Assembly: GCA_006226595.1 (NCBI GenBank)
Contig: SBGP01000066.1
Span: 1-64,000 of the forward strand
Origin: Deltaproteobacteria bacterium
Lineage (GTDB): Bacteria > Myxococcota_A > UBA796 > GCA-2862545
Direction of reading: 5' to 3'
Length of the DNA stretch: 64,000 bases
Shown here piece by piece: positions 22,371 through 31,554 of this stretch. The notes beneath the pieces were generated by a model that saw only the letters and a list, made by a program, of their open reading frames with translations, had not been told where the DNA came from and made no database searches. Position numbers and translations under genes: made by a program. How positions within the stretch are numbered: position 1 is the first letter of the stretch; every line of letters begins with the position of its first letter.

Positions 22371-24784
22371 AGGCCGATGCCGCCGACCTGCTTGGTGAAC
22401 GAGATGTCGCCCGCCGGACCGTTGATGGCCGTGAACCGGCCTTCCGCCATGAGCTCACCGCCGCTGAAGCGCTGGCCGGCGCCGACGAGCACGGTCGGGC
22501 CGGGGGTGAGCACGCCGTACCCATTGCCGAAGCGCTCGGGGCCGTAGCTCGCAGTGATGCTGTATCCGGTGACGACGCCGCCGAGTCCGAGCCAGAACGC
22601 ACGTCCACCGGCCTCGCGGCGCGCGGCGAGGGCCACGGTGATCGGCACGAGCCTGAGGCTAACGAGCACGTCGTCGTCGTTGGTGGGCTCGCTTGCCGGC
22701 ACCAGCTCGTCCGCGCCGTACAGGGCGAAGCCCACGCGCAGCAGGGTGGAGCGGTTGAAGAACGGCAGGCGCTGGTCCACGTCGAGCGAGAGGGCCGGAG
22801 AGGTCACGCGCCGAAGGTTGGTCTGGATCCCCGCGGCGAGCGAGATCGCGCGGTCCACGGGGCGAGGCTCGAGCAGCAGGGTCGCCGTGGCCGAGGCCCC
22901 CTCGACGGTCGCGGTGATCTGCACCTCGCGCTGACGGTCGCCCGGGTCCGGCCGCAGCTCGACGCGATAGCGGCCATCGGGCTCGGCACTGACCTCGGAG
23001 AGCGTGCCCTCGCTGGCGGTGACGGCGATCTCCACGTCCTGAACGCCCTGTCCCGCGCGGTCGAGGACCTCGAACAGCACCGAGGCCGACGCACGGGGAC
23101 CGGTGTAGAGCACGGCGGGATCGACGGTCGGGCGGATCGAGGCGATGCGACCCGCGCTGATCGTGACCGAGGCGTCGTCGAAGAGCAGGGGCGTGCCGGG
23201 TGCCCGCCACGCGGAGGCCTCGGGCAAGCGGAGCTCGCGGCGGACGACGCCGGCGGCGCGCGCCTCGATGGCGACCGGGCCGGTGCGTCCGAGCCAGGGC
23301 ACGAACGTGCTCGCCCATCCCTCGCTGTTCGTGCGCAGGGTGAGCTCGGTGTCGCCGACGACCAGGCCGACCTCGGCGCCGACTCTGGGCAGGCCGGCAT
23401 CGTCGAGGGCCCGCACGTGCACTTCGAGGGCGTCCGACTCGATCTCGCCCCAGCCGATCTGGAGGTCCTCGACCCTGCCGAGGCCACCCTTCGGGTCCCA
23501 GCGGGCGGACACGGTGTCGCCGCCGACCCCGACGGCCTCTTCGCCGCGGTACTCGCCCTCGAGCACGAAGCCGCCGGCAGGCTCGATGCGGACGGCCCCG
23601 ATCTCGGCGCGCAGCCCGATCTCGGCGCTCGGCAGCCGCTCGCCGCGGCTGTTCTCCAGTGCGGCGCTGACCTGCGCGATGGGCCGGTCCGTGGACAGAT
23701 CCTCGGGCCACACGTGCACCCGCAGTCGGGCCGGCACTTCCTCGTTGGCAAGCACCCGCGCCGCGGCCTCCACCCCGTCCGGCAGGGTGCACACGAAGCG
23801 CGAGCCGAGCAGCTCCACCTGGTGGTCGAGGGGCACGGTGGTCAGCCAGGTTCCCGGAGCCAGCGTCGTCAGCGGCACCTCGCGGGCGCCCGGCGTACGA
23901 CAGAAGGGGGCGCCGCCATCCCAGGGCCGGCCATCGGCGCGCAGACCGTGCAGGTACACCAGGGGGGCGCGGCGGCCTGGCGCGAGCTCTCCAGCGACGA
24001 CGGCGAGCAGGCGGGACTCGGCACGGGTGCGGAGCGGCAAGGCCCCGGTGGTCTCGTTGCCGAGGTCGTCCTCGAGCAGCACGCGCACGGTGGTCTCGCC
24101 GGGGTATTGGTCGACGGTGGCGCGGACCACGCCGTCATCGCCGGCGGTGAACGGACCGTAGATCCGGCCGCCGACCTCGAAGGTGGCCTGGGTCTTCGGC
24201 TCGGTGTCGAGGGCCACCGAGGCGCGCGCACGCAGCCGGACTCGTGTGAACGCCGGTGCGGTATCGCTTCGCAGGTCGCGCACCGCCACCGGCAAGTAGC
24301 GGGCATACTCGGCGGGACCGGGCTCGATGCGGATCTGCAGCGTGTCTTTGCTGCGCTCGATGCCGAGCACGCGACCCTCGGGCACCTCGACGGCAAGGTC
24401 GTCGGCGGCGGGCAGGTCCTTGCCCTTGAGCTCGAGCGTGAACGCGCGGCCGACCAGGCCATCGACCTGGCGCGGCAGCTCCAGCGGCCCCGGCCCGGGG
24501 ACGGCGACATCGAGGACGTGGGTCTTGCCGCCGAGGGTGAGCGTGACCGGCCCGGCCTTCGCTGGGGGGTGCCATAGCCACGCCTGCACGCCATCCGGCG
24601 TCGGGCTGCGACTCTCGCGGAGTGTGCCCGCTTCGACGCGCATCGGGGGCGGCTCCGTGAGCTGGCCGGCATCGTCGGTCGCGGCGACGAGCAGGGTGGT
24701 CGCGACGCCGGGGCGAATGGCGCCCTCCCGAGCGACGACCGCGATCTCGCCGCCGAGGGCGAGTCCGGCGAGCAGCCAGATCAC
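22343..24784 (-). CDS. exported protein with Ig-like modules and C-terminal beta-barrel
   Basis: An 813-residue protein I cannot match to a named family. The signal peptide MIWLLAGLALGGE is followed by about 600 residues of beta-sandwich-like segments (for example LRVEAGTLRESR-type and ALDDAGLPRVGAEVGL repeats). From about residue 640 amphipathic strands occur (LSLAAGIQTNLRRV, LLRVGFALYGADEL, FWLGLGGVVTGYS), ending in an aromatic residue (GYRLIY), as in outer-membrane barrels. It is likely an outer-membrane anchor with a large soluble part. GTG at 24784 overlaps the FecR-like stop (GTGA). The pairing with the Ig-repeat lipoprotein suggests a surface assembly. Confidence 0.65.
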   Translation of the reverse strand: MIWLLAGLALGGEIAVVAREGAIRPGVATTLLVAATDDAGQLTEPPPMRVEAGTLRESRSPTPDGVQAWLWHPPAKAGPVTLTLGGKTHVLDVAVPGPGPLELPRQVDGLVGRAFTLELKGKDLPAADDLAVEVPEGRVLGIERSKDTLQIRIEPGPAEYARYLPVAVRDLRSDTAPAFTRVRLRARASVALDTEPKTQATFEVGGRIYGPFTAGDDGVVRATVDQYPGETTVRVLLEDDLGNETTGALPLRTRAESRLLAVVAGELAPGRRAPLVYLHGLRADGRPWDGGAPFCRTPGAREVPLTTLAPGTWLTTVPLDHQVELLGSRFVCTLPDGVEAAARVLANEEVPARLRVHVWPEDLSTDRPIAQVSAALENSRGERLPSAEIGLRAEIGAVRIEPAGGFVLEGEYRGEEAVGVGGDTVSARWDPKGGLGRVEDLQIGWGEIESDALEVHVRALDDAGLPRVGAEVGLVVGDTELTLRTNSEGWASTFVPWLGRTGPVAIEARAAGVVRRELRLPEASAWRAPGTPLLFDDASVTISAGRIASIRPTVDPAVLYTGPRASASVLFEVLDRAGQGVQDVEIAVTASEGTLSEVSAEPDGRYRVELRPDPGDRQREVQITATVEGASATATLLLEPRPVDRAISLAAGIQTNLRRVTSPALSLDVDQRLPFFNRSTLLRVGFALYGADELVPASEPTNDDDVLVSLRLVPITVALAARREAGGRAFWLGLGGVVTGYSITASYGPERFGNGYGVLTPGPTVLVGAGQRFSGGELMAEGRFTAINGPAGDISFTKQVGGIGLWVGYRLIY

Positions 24785-25629
24785 TGGACCCCGCCTCGGA
24801 ACACCGGGCCCTGGGTGTCGCGCACGAGCACGACCTCGACGGCAACCTTCTCGCCGAACAGGTCGGTCGCTTCCACGGTCACCGGGTTCTTGCCCTCGAC
24901 GAGGGACAGGTGGGCGACGAAGCTGCCGTCGAGCGAGGCCTCGGCACGTACTTCCTCGCTGCCGCCGCGGACGACGACCCTGGCACCGGGAGCGGTCGTG
25001 CCGCGCACCTCCGTGCTCGCGGCACGGGTGCGCTTGTCGGTGGGCCAGTCCACGTCGAGCAGCAGGTCCTCGGGGATCGGCATCACCTCGGCGCCGCCCA
25101 TGCCGACGACCACTCGGGCACCTTCCTTGAGCGCGCCCACGCCGGGCAGGCCCTGGGTCATCAGGTCGCCGCGTCGGCTCTCGACGAGCATGGCCTCACC
25201 CTGCACGGCGACCGCGAACTCGGCGTCGGTCGCCTGGACCTCGCGTCCGCGGCTTCCGATGCGAACCGGGGAGGCGGTCGGACGCACGGTCGCCTGGACC
25301 GCGCCGCCCTCGAGCTCGATGTCCACGCCATCCGGGCCGACGGCCACCACCTCGAGCGATGCGGACTCACCGACGCGAATGCGGGTCTCGTCGCCGAACG
25401 AGAGCACGGCGCGGCTGCGCTCGCCGGTCTGGATCTGCTCGGCACCGGTGAGCGCCTGGCCCACGGTCGACGGCAGCGCGTCGCCGTCGCGGGCGAGCAG
25501 CACCTTGCCCTCGACCTCGGTCAACACCAGCTTCTGTCGGCCCGCGCCTCCCGGCATGCCAGTGCCCACCGCGGCGAGCACGCCGAGCAGCACGAGTGCC
25601 GCGACGAGGAGGAGGACACCGCGCCTCAC
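24781..25629 (-). CDS. FecR-domain membrane-anchored protein
   Basis: A 282-residue protein with one N-terminal membrane helix (residues about 5-24) and a periplasmic FecR-type domain: EVEGKVLLARDGDALPSTVG, then QIQTGERSRAVLSFGDETRI and a Gly/Val-rich beta region. A C-terminal Ig-like module (TEVRGTTAPGARVVVRGG and VEGKNPVTVEATDLFG) resembles the glucodextranase-B/bacterial Ig fold. FecR domains usually relay envelope state to sigma factors or sense ligands; no ECF sigma gene lies nearby. GTG at 25629 overlaps the stop of the degenerate histidine kinase gene (GTGA), so the kinase and this protein are co-translated. Confidence 0.8.
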   Translation of the reverse strand: MRRGVLLLVAALVLLGVLAAVGTGMPGGAGRQKLVLTEVEGKVLLARDGDALPSTVGQALTGAEQIQTGERSRAVLSFGDETRIRVGESASLEVVAVGPDGVDIELEGGAVQATVRPTASPVRIGSRGREVQATDAEFAVAVQGEAMLVESRRGDLMTQGLPGVGALKEGARVVVGMGGAEVMPIPEDLLLDVDWPTDKRTRAASTEVRGTTAPGARVVVRGGSEEVRAEASLDGSFVAHLSLVEGKNPVTVEATDLFGEKVAVEVVLVRDTQGPVFRGGVQ

Positions 25630-27413
25630 GCGGCCTCCGGGAGCTCGAGCACCCACGGCTCGCCTGCCACGGGCCGGCGCACGGTACCGCCCAGGCGGTC
25701 GACCAGCTGACGCGCGACCCACAGGGACACGCCAGCGGCGAGGAAGTCGTCCCGACGTGCGCCCTCGTCCACGGGCCGGTCGGGAGCGAGGCTCACCAGG
25801 ACCTTGCCGTCGGCGACGCGAGCGCCGATGGTCAGCGTGCGTCCGCTTCCCAGGCCAGCCGACAGCGCGTGGATGAGCTGGACCACCGCGCGACCCGCGA
25901 GAGCGGGGTCGACTCGGACTCGGAGTGGCTCGGGCAACGCGTCGAGCGTGACGGCGACACCTCGCTGACGGGCGGTCGCGCGCACGGGCGGGAGCACCTC
26001 GTGCAGGACCTCGGTCAAGTCTATCACGTCGGCCTCTCCGGCCCCTTCGGGCGAGGACAGGCGGGTCATGACCTCGACCACGTTCCGGCAGCGCTCGGCC
26101 TCGGCGACGAGCTGCGCGACGAGGGCGTCCCCGGACTTCGCCTGGAGCACCTGCGCGATGCCGAGCACGCTCGACAGCGGGTTGTTGAGCTCGTGCGCGA
26201 GCCCGGCGCCGATCTCCGCGACTGCGGCGAGCTGGCCGCTTCGGACGAGCTCTTCCTGGGCGCGCTCGAGCTGTGCGGTGCGCTCGTCCACCCGTGCCTG
26301 CAGCTCGCGGTTGAAGGCCTCGATCTCGTCGCGCTGCGCCGTGATCTCCTCCTGGTTGGCTGCGAGGCGCCGGCTCATCAGGTTGAACGCCTCGGCGAGC
26401 TGGGCGAGCTCGTCCTGGCCCTGGACCGGCACGGTGTGGCCGAGGTCGCCCTCGGAGACGGCGAGGGCCGAGGTGGTGAGGTCGGCGATGGGCTCGGACA
26501 TCGTGCGCGCGAGCAGGAACGCGGTGATCAGCGCGAGCACGACCGCGGCGAGCATGAACTCGAGCGAGCGCTGGCGGATCTCGTCTGCCCCGCGGGAGGC
26601 GATGGCCGAGGGCTCGGCGACCAGGGCGCTCCAGCCGAGCTCGCCGATCGGGGAGAGTGCTCCGCGTACCGGCAGGTTCCGGGTGACGTAGCCGACGGTG
26701 GCGGCGTTTCCGAGCAGGCCGTGCACGGGCGACGGGTCGATGAGCGGGTGTGTGCCGCCGAGGAACGGCGCGCCGGAGGGATCGAGCAGGGCCACACCGC
26801 GTGCGCCGCTGGAGCGGGCGCGTACCACCTCGGAGAGCACGGTGAGCTCGATCTCGGCACCGAGCACGATGCCCTCGCCGTAGCGGCCGACCGCCGCAAT
26901 GGGTACGACAGGCACGGCGCTGGTCGGAGGACGGTAGGGCGAGCCGACCGCGGGGACACCTGGAGCGGCGAGCGCTTCGCTGATCGGCAGCCGGCGGACG
27001 AGCTCGGCGCTGCGCGAGGGCGAGCCCAGCGTGCGGGCGGCGAGCGGGTCGTCCGGCTCCGGCTCGCGGTCGAGGAACACAGCCGGCTGCAGCGGCTGCC
27101 CGTCGGCGTCGACGAGCACTACGCTCACCACGGAGGGCACGGCGCGGTGGACGGCGCGCAGCAGGCCCTGGCGCTGGGCTTCGGACTGCGCCTCGAGCGG
27201 GTACAGCTGCATCCAGCCGGACACGGCCTGGCCCTGGTCCTGCATCCACGTGTCCACGAAGGTCGCGATCGCCGTCGCATCGCGTTGGAGCAGCTCCGCG
27301 CTGGAGCGCTCGGCCTTCGACGCTGCGGTGCGCGTGGCGAGGATGGTGGCGAGCAGCAGCGGCAGGATGGACACCACCGCCATGGCCGCCGCGAGGCGCA
27401 GCCACAGCCTCAT
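25626..27413 (-). CDS. membrane histidine kinase with degenerate ATPase domain
   Basis: A 595-residue protein. An N-terminal membrane helix, a large extracytoplasmic dCACHE-like sensor (about 30-290), a second helix (about 297-317), a HAMP-like linker (SEPIADLTTSALAVSEGDLG), a coiled coil and a dimerisation helix with an intact H-box (GLAHELNNPLSSVLG) are visible. The ATPase domain is not intact: the N-box position reads LIHALSAGL, and the G1/G2 glycine motifs are absent (LAPDRPVDEG, then VSLWVARQLV). It probably cannot autophosphorylate alone but could be phosphorylated in trans or act as a sensory scaffold. It overlaps both neighbours by 4 bases. Confidence 0.78.
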   Translation of the reverse strand: MRLWLRLAAAMAVVSILPLLLATILATRTAASKAERSSAELLQRDATAIATFVDTWMQDQGQAVSGWMQLYPLEAQSEAQRQGLLRAVHRAVPSVVSVVLVDADGQPLQPAVFLDREPEPDDPLAARTLGSPSRSAELVRRLPISEALAAPGVPAVGSPYRPPTSAVPVVPIAAVGRYGEGIVLGAEIELTVLSEVVRARSSGARGVALLDPSGAPFLGGTHPLIDPSPVHGLLGNAATVGYVTRNLPVRGALSPIGELGWSALVAEPSAIASRGADEIRQRSLEFMLAAVVLALITAFLLARTMSEPIADLTTSALAVSEGDLGHTVPVQGQDELAQLAEAFNLMSRRLAANQEEITAQRDEIEAFNRELQARVDERTAQLERAQEELVRSGQLAAVAEIGAGLAHELNNPLSSVLGIAQVLQAKSGDALVAQLVAEAERCRNVVEVMTRLSSPEGAGEADVIDLTEVLHEVLPPVRATARQRGVAVTLDALPEPLRVRVDPALAGRAVVQLIHALSAGLGSGRTLTIGARVADGKVLVSLAPDRPVDEGARRDDFLAAGVSLWVARQLVDRLGGTVRRPVAGEPWVLELPEAA

Positions 27414-28561
27414 GGCGCCTCGGTCGCCGGCAGTCTCACCGTGAACACCGCGCCGCCCTCGGGCCGATTGCCCGCGGTGATCGCGCCGCGGTAGCGGGTG
27501 ACCAGGCGGTACACGATGTTCAGGCCCAGGCCGGTGCCCTGGCCGGGCGCCTTGGTGGTGAAGAACGGGTCGAAGACCTGGGACACCGCGTCCTCGGGAA
27601 GTCCGGGGCCGTCATCGGCCACCGTCGCGACCACTGTGTCGCCGTCGAACGCGATGTTCACCCACACGTGCCCCGCGGGCCCCGCGGCCTCGGCGGCGTT
27701 TCGCACGAGGTTGACGAAGATTTGCTGAAGCTCGCCGCTGCGGGCCTGCACCCAGGCCTCTGCGGCATCCACCGAGATCGCCTGCTCGGAGGCCGCGCCG
27801 GAGCGGACTACGAGCCGCACCGCATCGCGGGCGGCGGCGGTGAGGTCGACCGGGGTGTCGCTGTCGCCCTTCGCGTCTCGCGCGTAGCCCGTGAGGCCGA
27901 CCACGATCTCCTTGATCGCTCTCGAGTACGAGACGATCTCGCCGGCGTACTCGTGGATATCGGCGAGGTTGTCCTCGTCGACGATGGCCTCGGCGAGGCC
28001 CATCACTCCGAACAGCGGTGAGCTGATCTCGTGGGCGACACCGGCGGCGAGGGTGCCGATGCCCGCGAGCTTCTCGGACTGAATCAGCTCGGACTGCGTG
28101 CGCCTGAGCTCGCTCAGCGCCGTCTCGAGCGCCTCGTTTCGCTCCGACAGCTCGCGCAACAGGCGGCGATTCTCGCGACGAATGTGCTGGCGTTCGAAGG
28201 CCGCCCGCACCTTCTTTGGGATCTCGAACACGTCCCGGGGCGGCTTGACGATGTAGTCGAAGGCCTCGAGCTTGAGCGCCTCGAGGGCGGTGTCGAGGCT
28301 CGCGTAGCCGGTGAGCACGATCGCCTCGGCATCTTCGGTGCACTCACGCGCGTAGCGAATCAGCTCCAGACCGTTGATGTCCGGCAGGTTCTTGTCGGTG
28401 AGGAGCACGTCCACACCCGCGTCCATGGCCGCCTTGGCCTCGGCGCCATTCGCGGCGAAAGCCACGTCCCAAGGCTCGTCCGCGAGCACGGAACGAAGCA
28501 CGTTGAGGATCACGGGCTCGTCGTCCACAACGACCAGCCGGCCGCCTGGCTGCGCCTTCAC
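27410..28561 (-). CDS. receiver-histidine kinase hybrid
   Basis: A 383-residue cytosolic protein: an N-terminal receiver domain with acidic pair Asp13-Asp14, phosphoacceptor Asp56 (LLTDKNLPD), Thr in IVLTGYA and Lys in IVKPP. A coiled coil and histidine-kinase core follow, with [16 protein letters not shown]-box [13 protein letters not shown]1 DDGPGLP and G2 [12 protein letters not shown], all intact. Receiver-first kinases typically have their activity gated by an upstream kinase. The GTG start follows GGAGGG. It is the first gene of the six-gene unit and could receive phosphate from, or signal to, the soluble kinase at the far end. The final output is not encoded here. Confidence 0.87.
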   Translation of the reverse strand: MKAQPGGRLVVVDDEPVILNVLRSVLADEPWDVAFAANGAEAKAAMDAGVDVLLTDKNLPDINGLELIRYARECTEDAEAIVLTGYASLDTALEALKLEAFDYIVKPPRDVFEIPKKVRAAFERQHIRRENRRLLRELSERNEALETALSELRRTQSELIQSEKLAGIGTLAAGVAHEISSPLFGVMGLAEAIVDEDNLADIHEYAGEIVSYSRAIKEIVVGLTGYARDAKGDSDTPVDLTAAARDAVRLVVRSGAASEQAISVDAAEAWVQARSGELQQIFVNLVRNAAEAAGPAGHVWVNIAFDGDTVVATVADDGPGLPEDAVSQVFDPFFTTKAPGQGTGLGLNIVYRLVTRYRGAITAGNRPEGGAVFTVRLPATEAP

Positions 28562-28599
28562 GGTTCCCTCCGAGGAGGGGACCCTACCACGCCGAACGC

Positions 28600-28627
28600 T
28601 TGCGAATGACGCCCAGCGCGGTAGGAT
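28600..28627 (+). promoter_or_regulatory. candidate sigma70-like promoter for the calcium-loop lipoprotein
   Basis: TTGCGA (28600-28605) and TAGGAT (28622-28627) are separated by 16 bases, each matching 4 of 6 consensus positions. A start near 28634 would give a leader of about 25 bases carrying the GGAGG site at 28651-28655. It lies in the divergent region shared with the receiver-kinase gene. Confidence 0.4.
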
Positions 28628-28659
28628 GCGACGGTCTGGCCCGCCCTGCCGGAGGTTTC

Positions 28660-29238
28660 GTGAAGAACAGTGCGCTCATCCTCATCATGCTCGTGGCCTG
28701 TGGGCCCACCAAGACCACGGAGCAGGTCGAGTCTGCGGCCGCCAAGGTGGATCGCATCACCGCGCATCAGTACACCGAGCGCCCGACCGGCGACGGTCTC
28801 ATCCAGCAGGAGATCGATCTCAACCGGGACGGAAAGCCCGAGATCGTGAACTACCTCCGCGAGCGCGCGGCGGCGGCTCGCCTGCTGGTGCGCAAGGAAG
28901 TCGACCTGAACTACGACGGTCGCATCGACGTGGTCACGCTGTTCTCCGAGACCGGCGACATCGACCGCGAAGAGATGGACAGCGACTTCGACGGCAAGTT
29001 CGACTGGGTCGACCACTACCGCGAGGGCAACCGCGTCATGACCGAGGTCGACACCGACTTCGACGGCAAGATGAACGTCTTCTCGTACTACGAAGAGGGC
29101 AAGATCAGCCGCAAGGAGCGCGACACCAACGGTGACGGCCTCATCGACATGTGGGAGAAGTTCGACCGCGACGGCAAGGTCGTGCGTACCGGACTCGACA
29201 CCGACGGCGACGGCAAGATGGACGAGCGCGACGACTAG
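28660..29238 (+). CDS. lipoprotein with six DxDxDG calcium-binding-like loops
   Basis: A 192-residue lipoprotein (ILIMLVAC lipobox). The mature part contains six loops of D-x-D/N-x-D-G type: DLNRDGKPE, DLNYDGRID, DSDFDGKFD, DTDFDGKMN, DTNGDGLID and DTDGDGKMD, separated by short charged strands. This resembles the calcium-loop repeats of dockerin, thrombospondin type 3 and related bacterial surface proteins. GTG at 28660 follows GGAGG. It is a single-gene transcript divergent from the histidine-kinase operon and ends at a strong terminator. A role in calcium-dependent envelope stability or signalling to the neighbouring kinases is possible but not shown. Confidence 0.75.
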   Translation: MKNSALILIMLVACGPTKTTEQVESAAAKVDRITAHQYTERPTGDGLIQQEIDLNRDGKPEIVNYLRERAAAARLLVRKEVDLNYDGRIDVVTLFSETGDIDREEMDSDFDGKFDWVDHYREGNRVMTEVDTDFDGKMNVFSYYEEGKISRKERDTNGDGLIDMWEKFDRDGKVVRTGLDTDGDGKMDERDD

Positions 29239-29261
29239 TCCCGCCTCGTTCGAGAGAAGAA

Positions 29262-29290
29262 GCCCGCGGCATCTGCTGCGGGCTCTTTCG
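29262..29290. terminator. bidirectional rho-independent terminator
   Basis: A 10-pair stem (arms 29262-29271 and 29274-29283, one non-Watson-Crick pair, 2-base centre). The plus-strand tail reads CTCTTTCG; the minus-strand tail reads TTCTTCTC. It separates the convergent calcium-loop lipoprotein and TolB-like genes and can serve both. A smaller 7-pair hairpin lies at 29344-29362. Confidence 0.7.
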
Positions 29291-29369
29291 TATGCGGCGC
29301 CCGCCGTCCCAACGATGTCCGCGGAGTGAGCCCGCTCTCGTTTCACCCGCCGTGCGCGGGTGCTTCCGC

Positions 29370-30383
29370 TCAGTCGAGCTCGACCAGGTACAGCTTGCGC
29401 CAGTCGCGGCGCGCGTCTCCCTCGCGGCCCTGGGCGACGTACGCGAGCTTGCCGCCGGATACCGCGAGATCCGTGTGGCCGACGGTCGGCAGGTCCAGCG
29501 CACGCGTGGTGTCCGGGCTGCTCACGTCGACGACGGCGATCGGGTCGAAGGCTTCGTCGTTGTCGAGCACGAACACCACCTCGCTCGGCGAGAGCCAGCT
29601 CGGTCCGCTGCTGTCCGGGACGACGCGCTCCGCGAGCGCGAAGGGCTTGGAGCCCGGCTCGACGGCCATGAGGTCGAGTCCGCCGTCGGCCCGGGACTGG
29701 TAGTAGGCGAGCCAGCGTCCATCGGGCGAGAAGCGCGGCCGCGTCTGCGAGCCCTTGTCCTCGGTGACCTGTAGCGGGTCGTCCCCGAGCGAGGGGGCCC
29801 AGTAGATGTGGTCGCCGTCGTCGGCGTGCTGGACCCACGCCAGGCCCTTGCCGCCAGGGTGCCAGGTCGCGTAGACCTCGGCAGTCTGCGTGGACGTGGT
29901 CAGGCGACGAGGCGGCGCGGCGAGGTCCGCCGCCGCCAGCAGGTACAGGTCGCCCTCGCCGGTGCGGGCCGAGGTGAACACGAGCTGGCTGCCGTCGGGC
30001 GAGAAGGCCGCGCCGCCGTCGGTACCTGGGCCCGGCGCAATGGGGGTGCCGCCCTCGAGGTACAGGTCATAGTCGCGCTCGCTGCCCGTCGAGGAGAACG
30101 CGTAGGTGCCGGTCGGGGACCACGCGAGCTCGTGGGTCGCGGCGACTGCGGTGCGCGTCGCGAAGCCCGCGGTCAGGCTCGTGGAGGCGCTTCGCGGCGC
30201 GATGGGAGTGAAGCTTCCGGGCTTGCCGACCCACGTCTCGACCACGCCCTTGTCCTGGAAGTTCGCCTCGTAGGACAGCCGGCTGCCGTCTGCGGAGAAC
30301 TGCGGACGCTGGAGGTGGGCGCCGTCCCTCGACGCGATCTGCGCGGGCTCGGCGGCCAGGGCGAGGGTGAAGAGGAGGAGCAC
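29370..30383 (-). CDS. secreted TolB-like (PD40) beta-propeller protein
   Basis: A 337-residue exported protein with signal peptide MLLLFTLALAAEP and repeated PD40/WD40-like blades marked by FSADGSRLSYE, WSPTGTYAF, FSPDGSQLVFTSARTG, WHPGGKGLAW and FSPDGRWLAYYQSR. The fold is a six-bladed propeller like the C-terminal part of TolB. It lacks the TolB N-terminal domain, so it is not TolB itself. It could bind peptides or envelope partners. The GTG start lies one base after the stop of the TPR protein gene, placing it last in a long operon containing an oligopeptide-type importer. Confidence 0.75.
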   Translation of the reverse strand: MLLLFTLALAAEPAQIASRDGAHLQRPQFSADGSRLSYEANFQDKGVVETWVGKPGSFTPIAPRSASTSLTAGFATRTAVAATHELAWSPTGTYAFSSTGSERDYDLYLEGGTPIAPGPGTDGGAAFSPDGSQLVFTSARTGEGDLYLLAAADLAAPPRRLTTSTQTAEVYATWHPGGKGLAWVQHADDGDHIYWAPSLGDDPLQVTEDKGSQTRPRFSPDGRWLAYYQSRADGGLDLMAVEPGSKPFALAERVVPDSSGPSWLSPSEVVFVLDNDEAFDPIAVVDVSSPDTTRALDLPTVGHTDLAVSGGKLAYVAQGREGDARRDWRKLYLVELD

Positions 30384-30384
30384 T

Positions 30385-31554
30385 TCACAGGCCGTGGGAG
30401 AGGGTGAGCGAGAGTCCGAAGGTCGGGGCGATGCCGCCGCGATCGGCCGATTCCACGGTGTAGTCGACGGAGCTTCCGCCGACCACCTGTGCGCTGCCCG
30501 CGGCCGCGAGGCTGTGCATCACCAGACCCCCGTGTGCCCGGACACCCGGAGCCCACACGCTCTTCCGTCGCGCGTCGCCGAGCTCGAGCCACACGCTGCC
30601 CACTGGCCCGTGCACGAGCTGCGGCGCGTACACATAGAGGTCGCTGGGGCCGTCCGTCGCGCAGCTCCAGTCCGTCGAGCTGCACGCAAGCTCCGCGCCC
30701 GCCACCGAGCCCACGCGATAGCCGAGTGCGGGCGTCCACACGCCGAATGGCGCACGTAGCGACGCGCCTACCGAGGCGTCGAGACTCGCGCTGGCCGCGC
30801 CGTACACCGGGTTCTTGTCGACGCGCGCAAACGGCTGGGGGTGCCAGGTCGCGGTGACCGCGAGGGACAGCGGACCCGCGAGGCGGCGCAGACCGAGCGC
30901 CGCGGAGGGTGCGACGGGGCCCAGCGAGGGCGACACCCCGACCCAGGACTGCGCACCGAGGGCCACATCGATGCGCCAGAGCTGCGACCCGGCGGGGGCG
31001 AGCAGCTGTGCGGGCGTGAGGGTCACCGTGTGGACCTCGTTCGCGGCGACCTCCGCGGCAATGCCGTTGACCGCGAACGCGCCGACCGGCAGCTCGAGGT
31101 CCACCGGCAGGCGGGTTCCCTGCTCGGCGGAGGTGGCGACGACCCGCGCGACATACGCCGCGACCGCCGGATCCGCGAAGCTGGCCTCGGTTGCGAGCTC
31201 GAGGCGGGTGGTGAGTCCTCCCGGGTCCGAGTCGATACGCAGGGTGCCGAAGGACTCGCGCAGGAAGGTGGCGAGCGCACTCGCGGCGTGGAGCAGCTCT
31301 TCGTCGCGGGCGTAGGTCTGGGCCTTCTCGGCGGCGGCCTCGGCTCCGGCCAGGTCTCCGAGCTCGAGGCGCACACTGGCGAGCAGCCACCACACGTCCG
31401 GGTCGACCCGGCCATCCTCGCTCGTGATGGCCTTGTCGAGCTCTTCGCGGGCATCCTCCATCCACCCGCGCTTGGCGAAGAACTTCGCCTGGTCGAGGTG
31501 GCTGCGGAAGTCCGGATCCTGAGCGAAGGCGACGAGCAGGGTGAGCCAGATCAC
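30385..31554 (-). CDS. exported TPR-containing envelope protein
   Basis: A 389-residue protein with signal peptide ending at AFAQ, N-terminal TPR-like helices (about 18-100, including FFAKRGWMEDAREELDKAI and LELGDLAGAEAAAEKAQTYA), and a beta-rich C-terminal region. Strand-like segments (LSLAVTATWHPQPFA, TPALGYRVGSVAGAELA) and the end FGLSLTLSHGL suggest an outer-membrane barrel or periplasmic beta domain. GTG at 31554 overlaps the ABC ATPase stop (GTGA). Its place between the transporter and the propeller suggests it serves the same envelope process. The family is not recognised. Confidence 0.6.
   Translation of the reverse strand: MIWLTLLVAFAQDPDFRSHLDQAKFFAKRGWMEDAREELDKAITSEDGRVDPDVWWLLASVRLELGDLAGAEAAAEKAQTYARDEELLHAASALATFLRESFGTLRIDSDPGGLTTRLELATEASFADPAVAAYVARVVATSAEQGTRLPVDLELPVGAFAVNGIAAEVAANEVHTVTLTPAQLLAPAGSQLWRIDVALGAQSWVGVSPSLGPVAPSAALGLRRLAGPLSLAVTATWHPQPFARVDKNPVYGAASASLDASVGASLRAPFGVWTPALGYRVGSVAGAELACSSTDWSCATDGPSDLYVYAPQLVHGPVGSVWLELGDARRKSVWAPGVRAHGGLVMHSLAAAGSAQVVGGSSVDYTVESADRGGIAPTFGLSLTLSHGL

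Noticed and set aside
24781-25629. A FecI/FecR iron-signalling module
   Set aside because: The FecR-like domain is present, but no ECF sigma factor or FecA-like receptor lies in this operon, so an iron-uptake role is not supported.
29370-30383. Calling the propeller protein TolB
   Set aside because: It lacks the TolB N-terminal domain and is not next to tol/pal genes.
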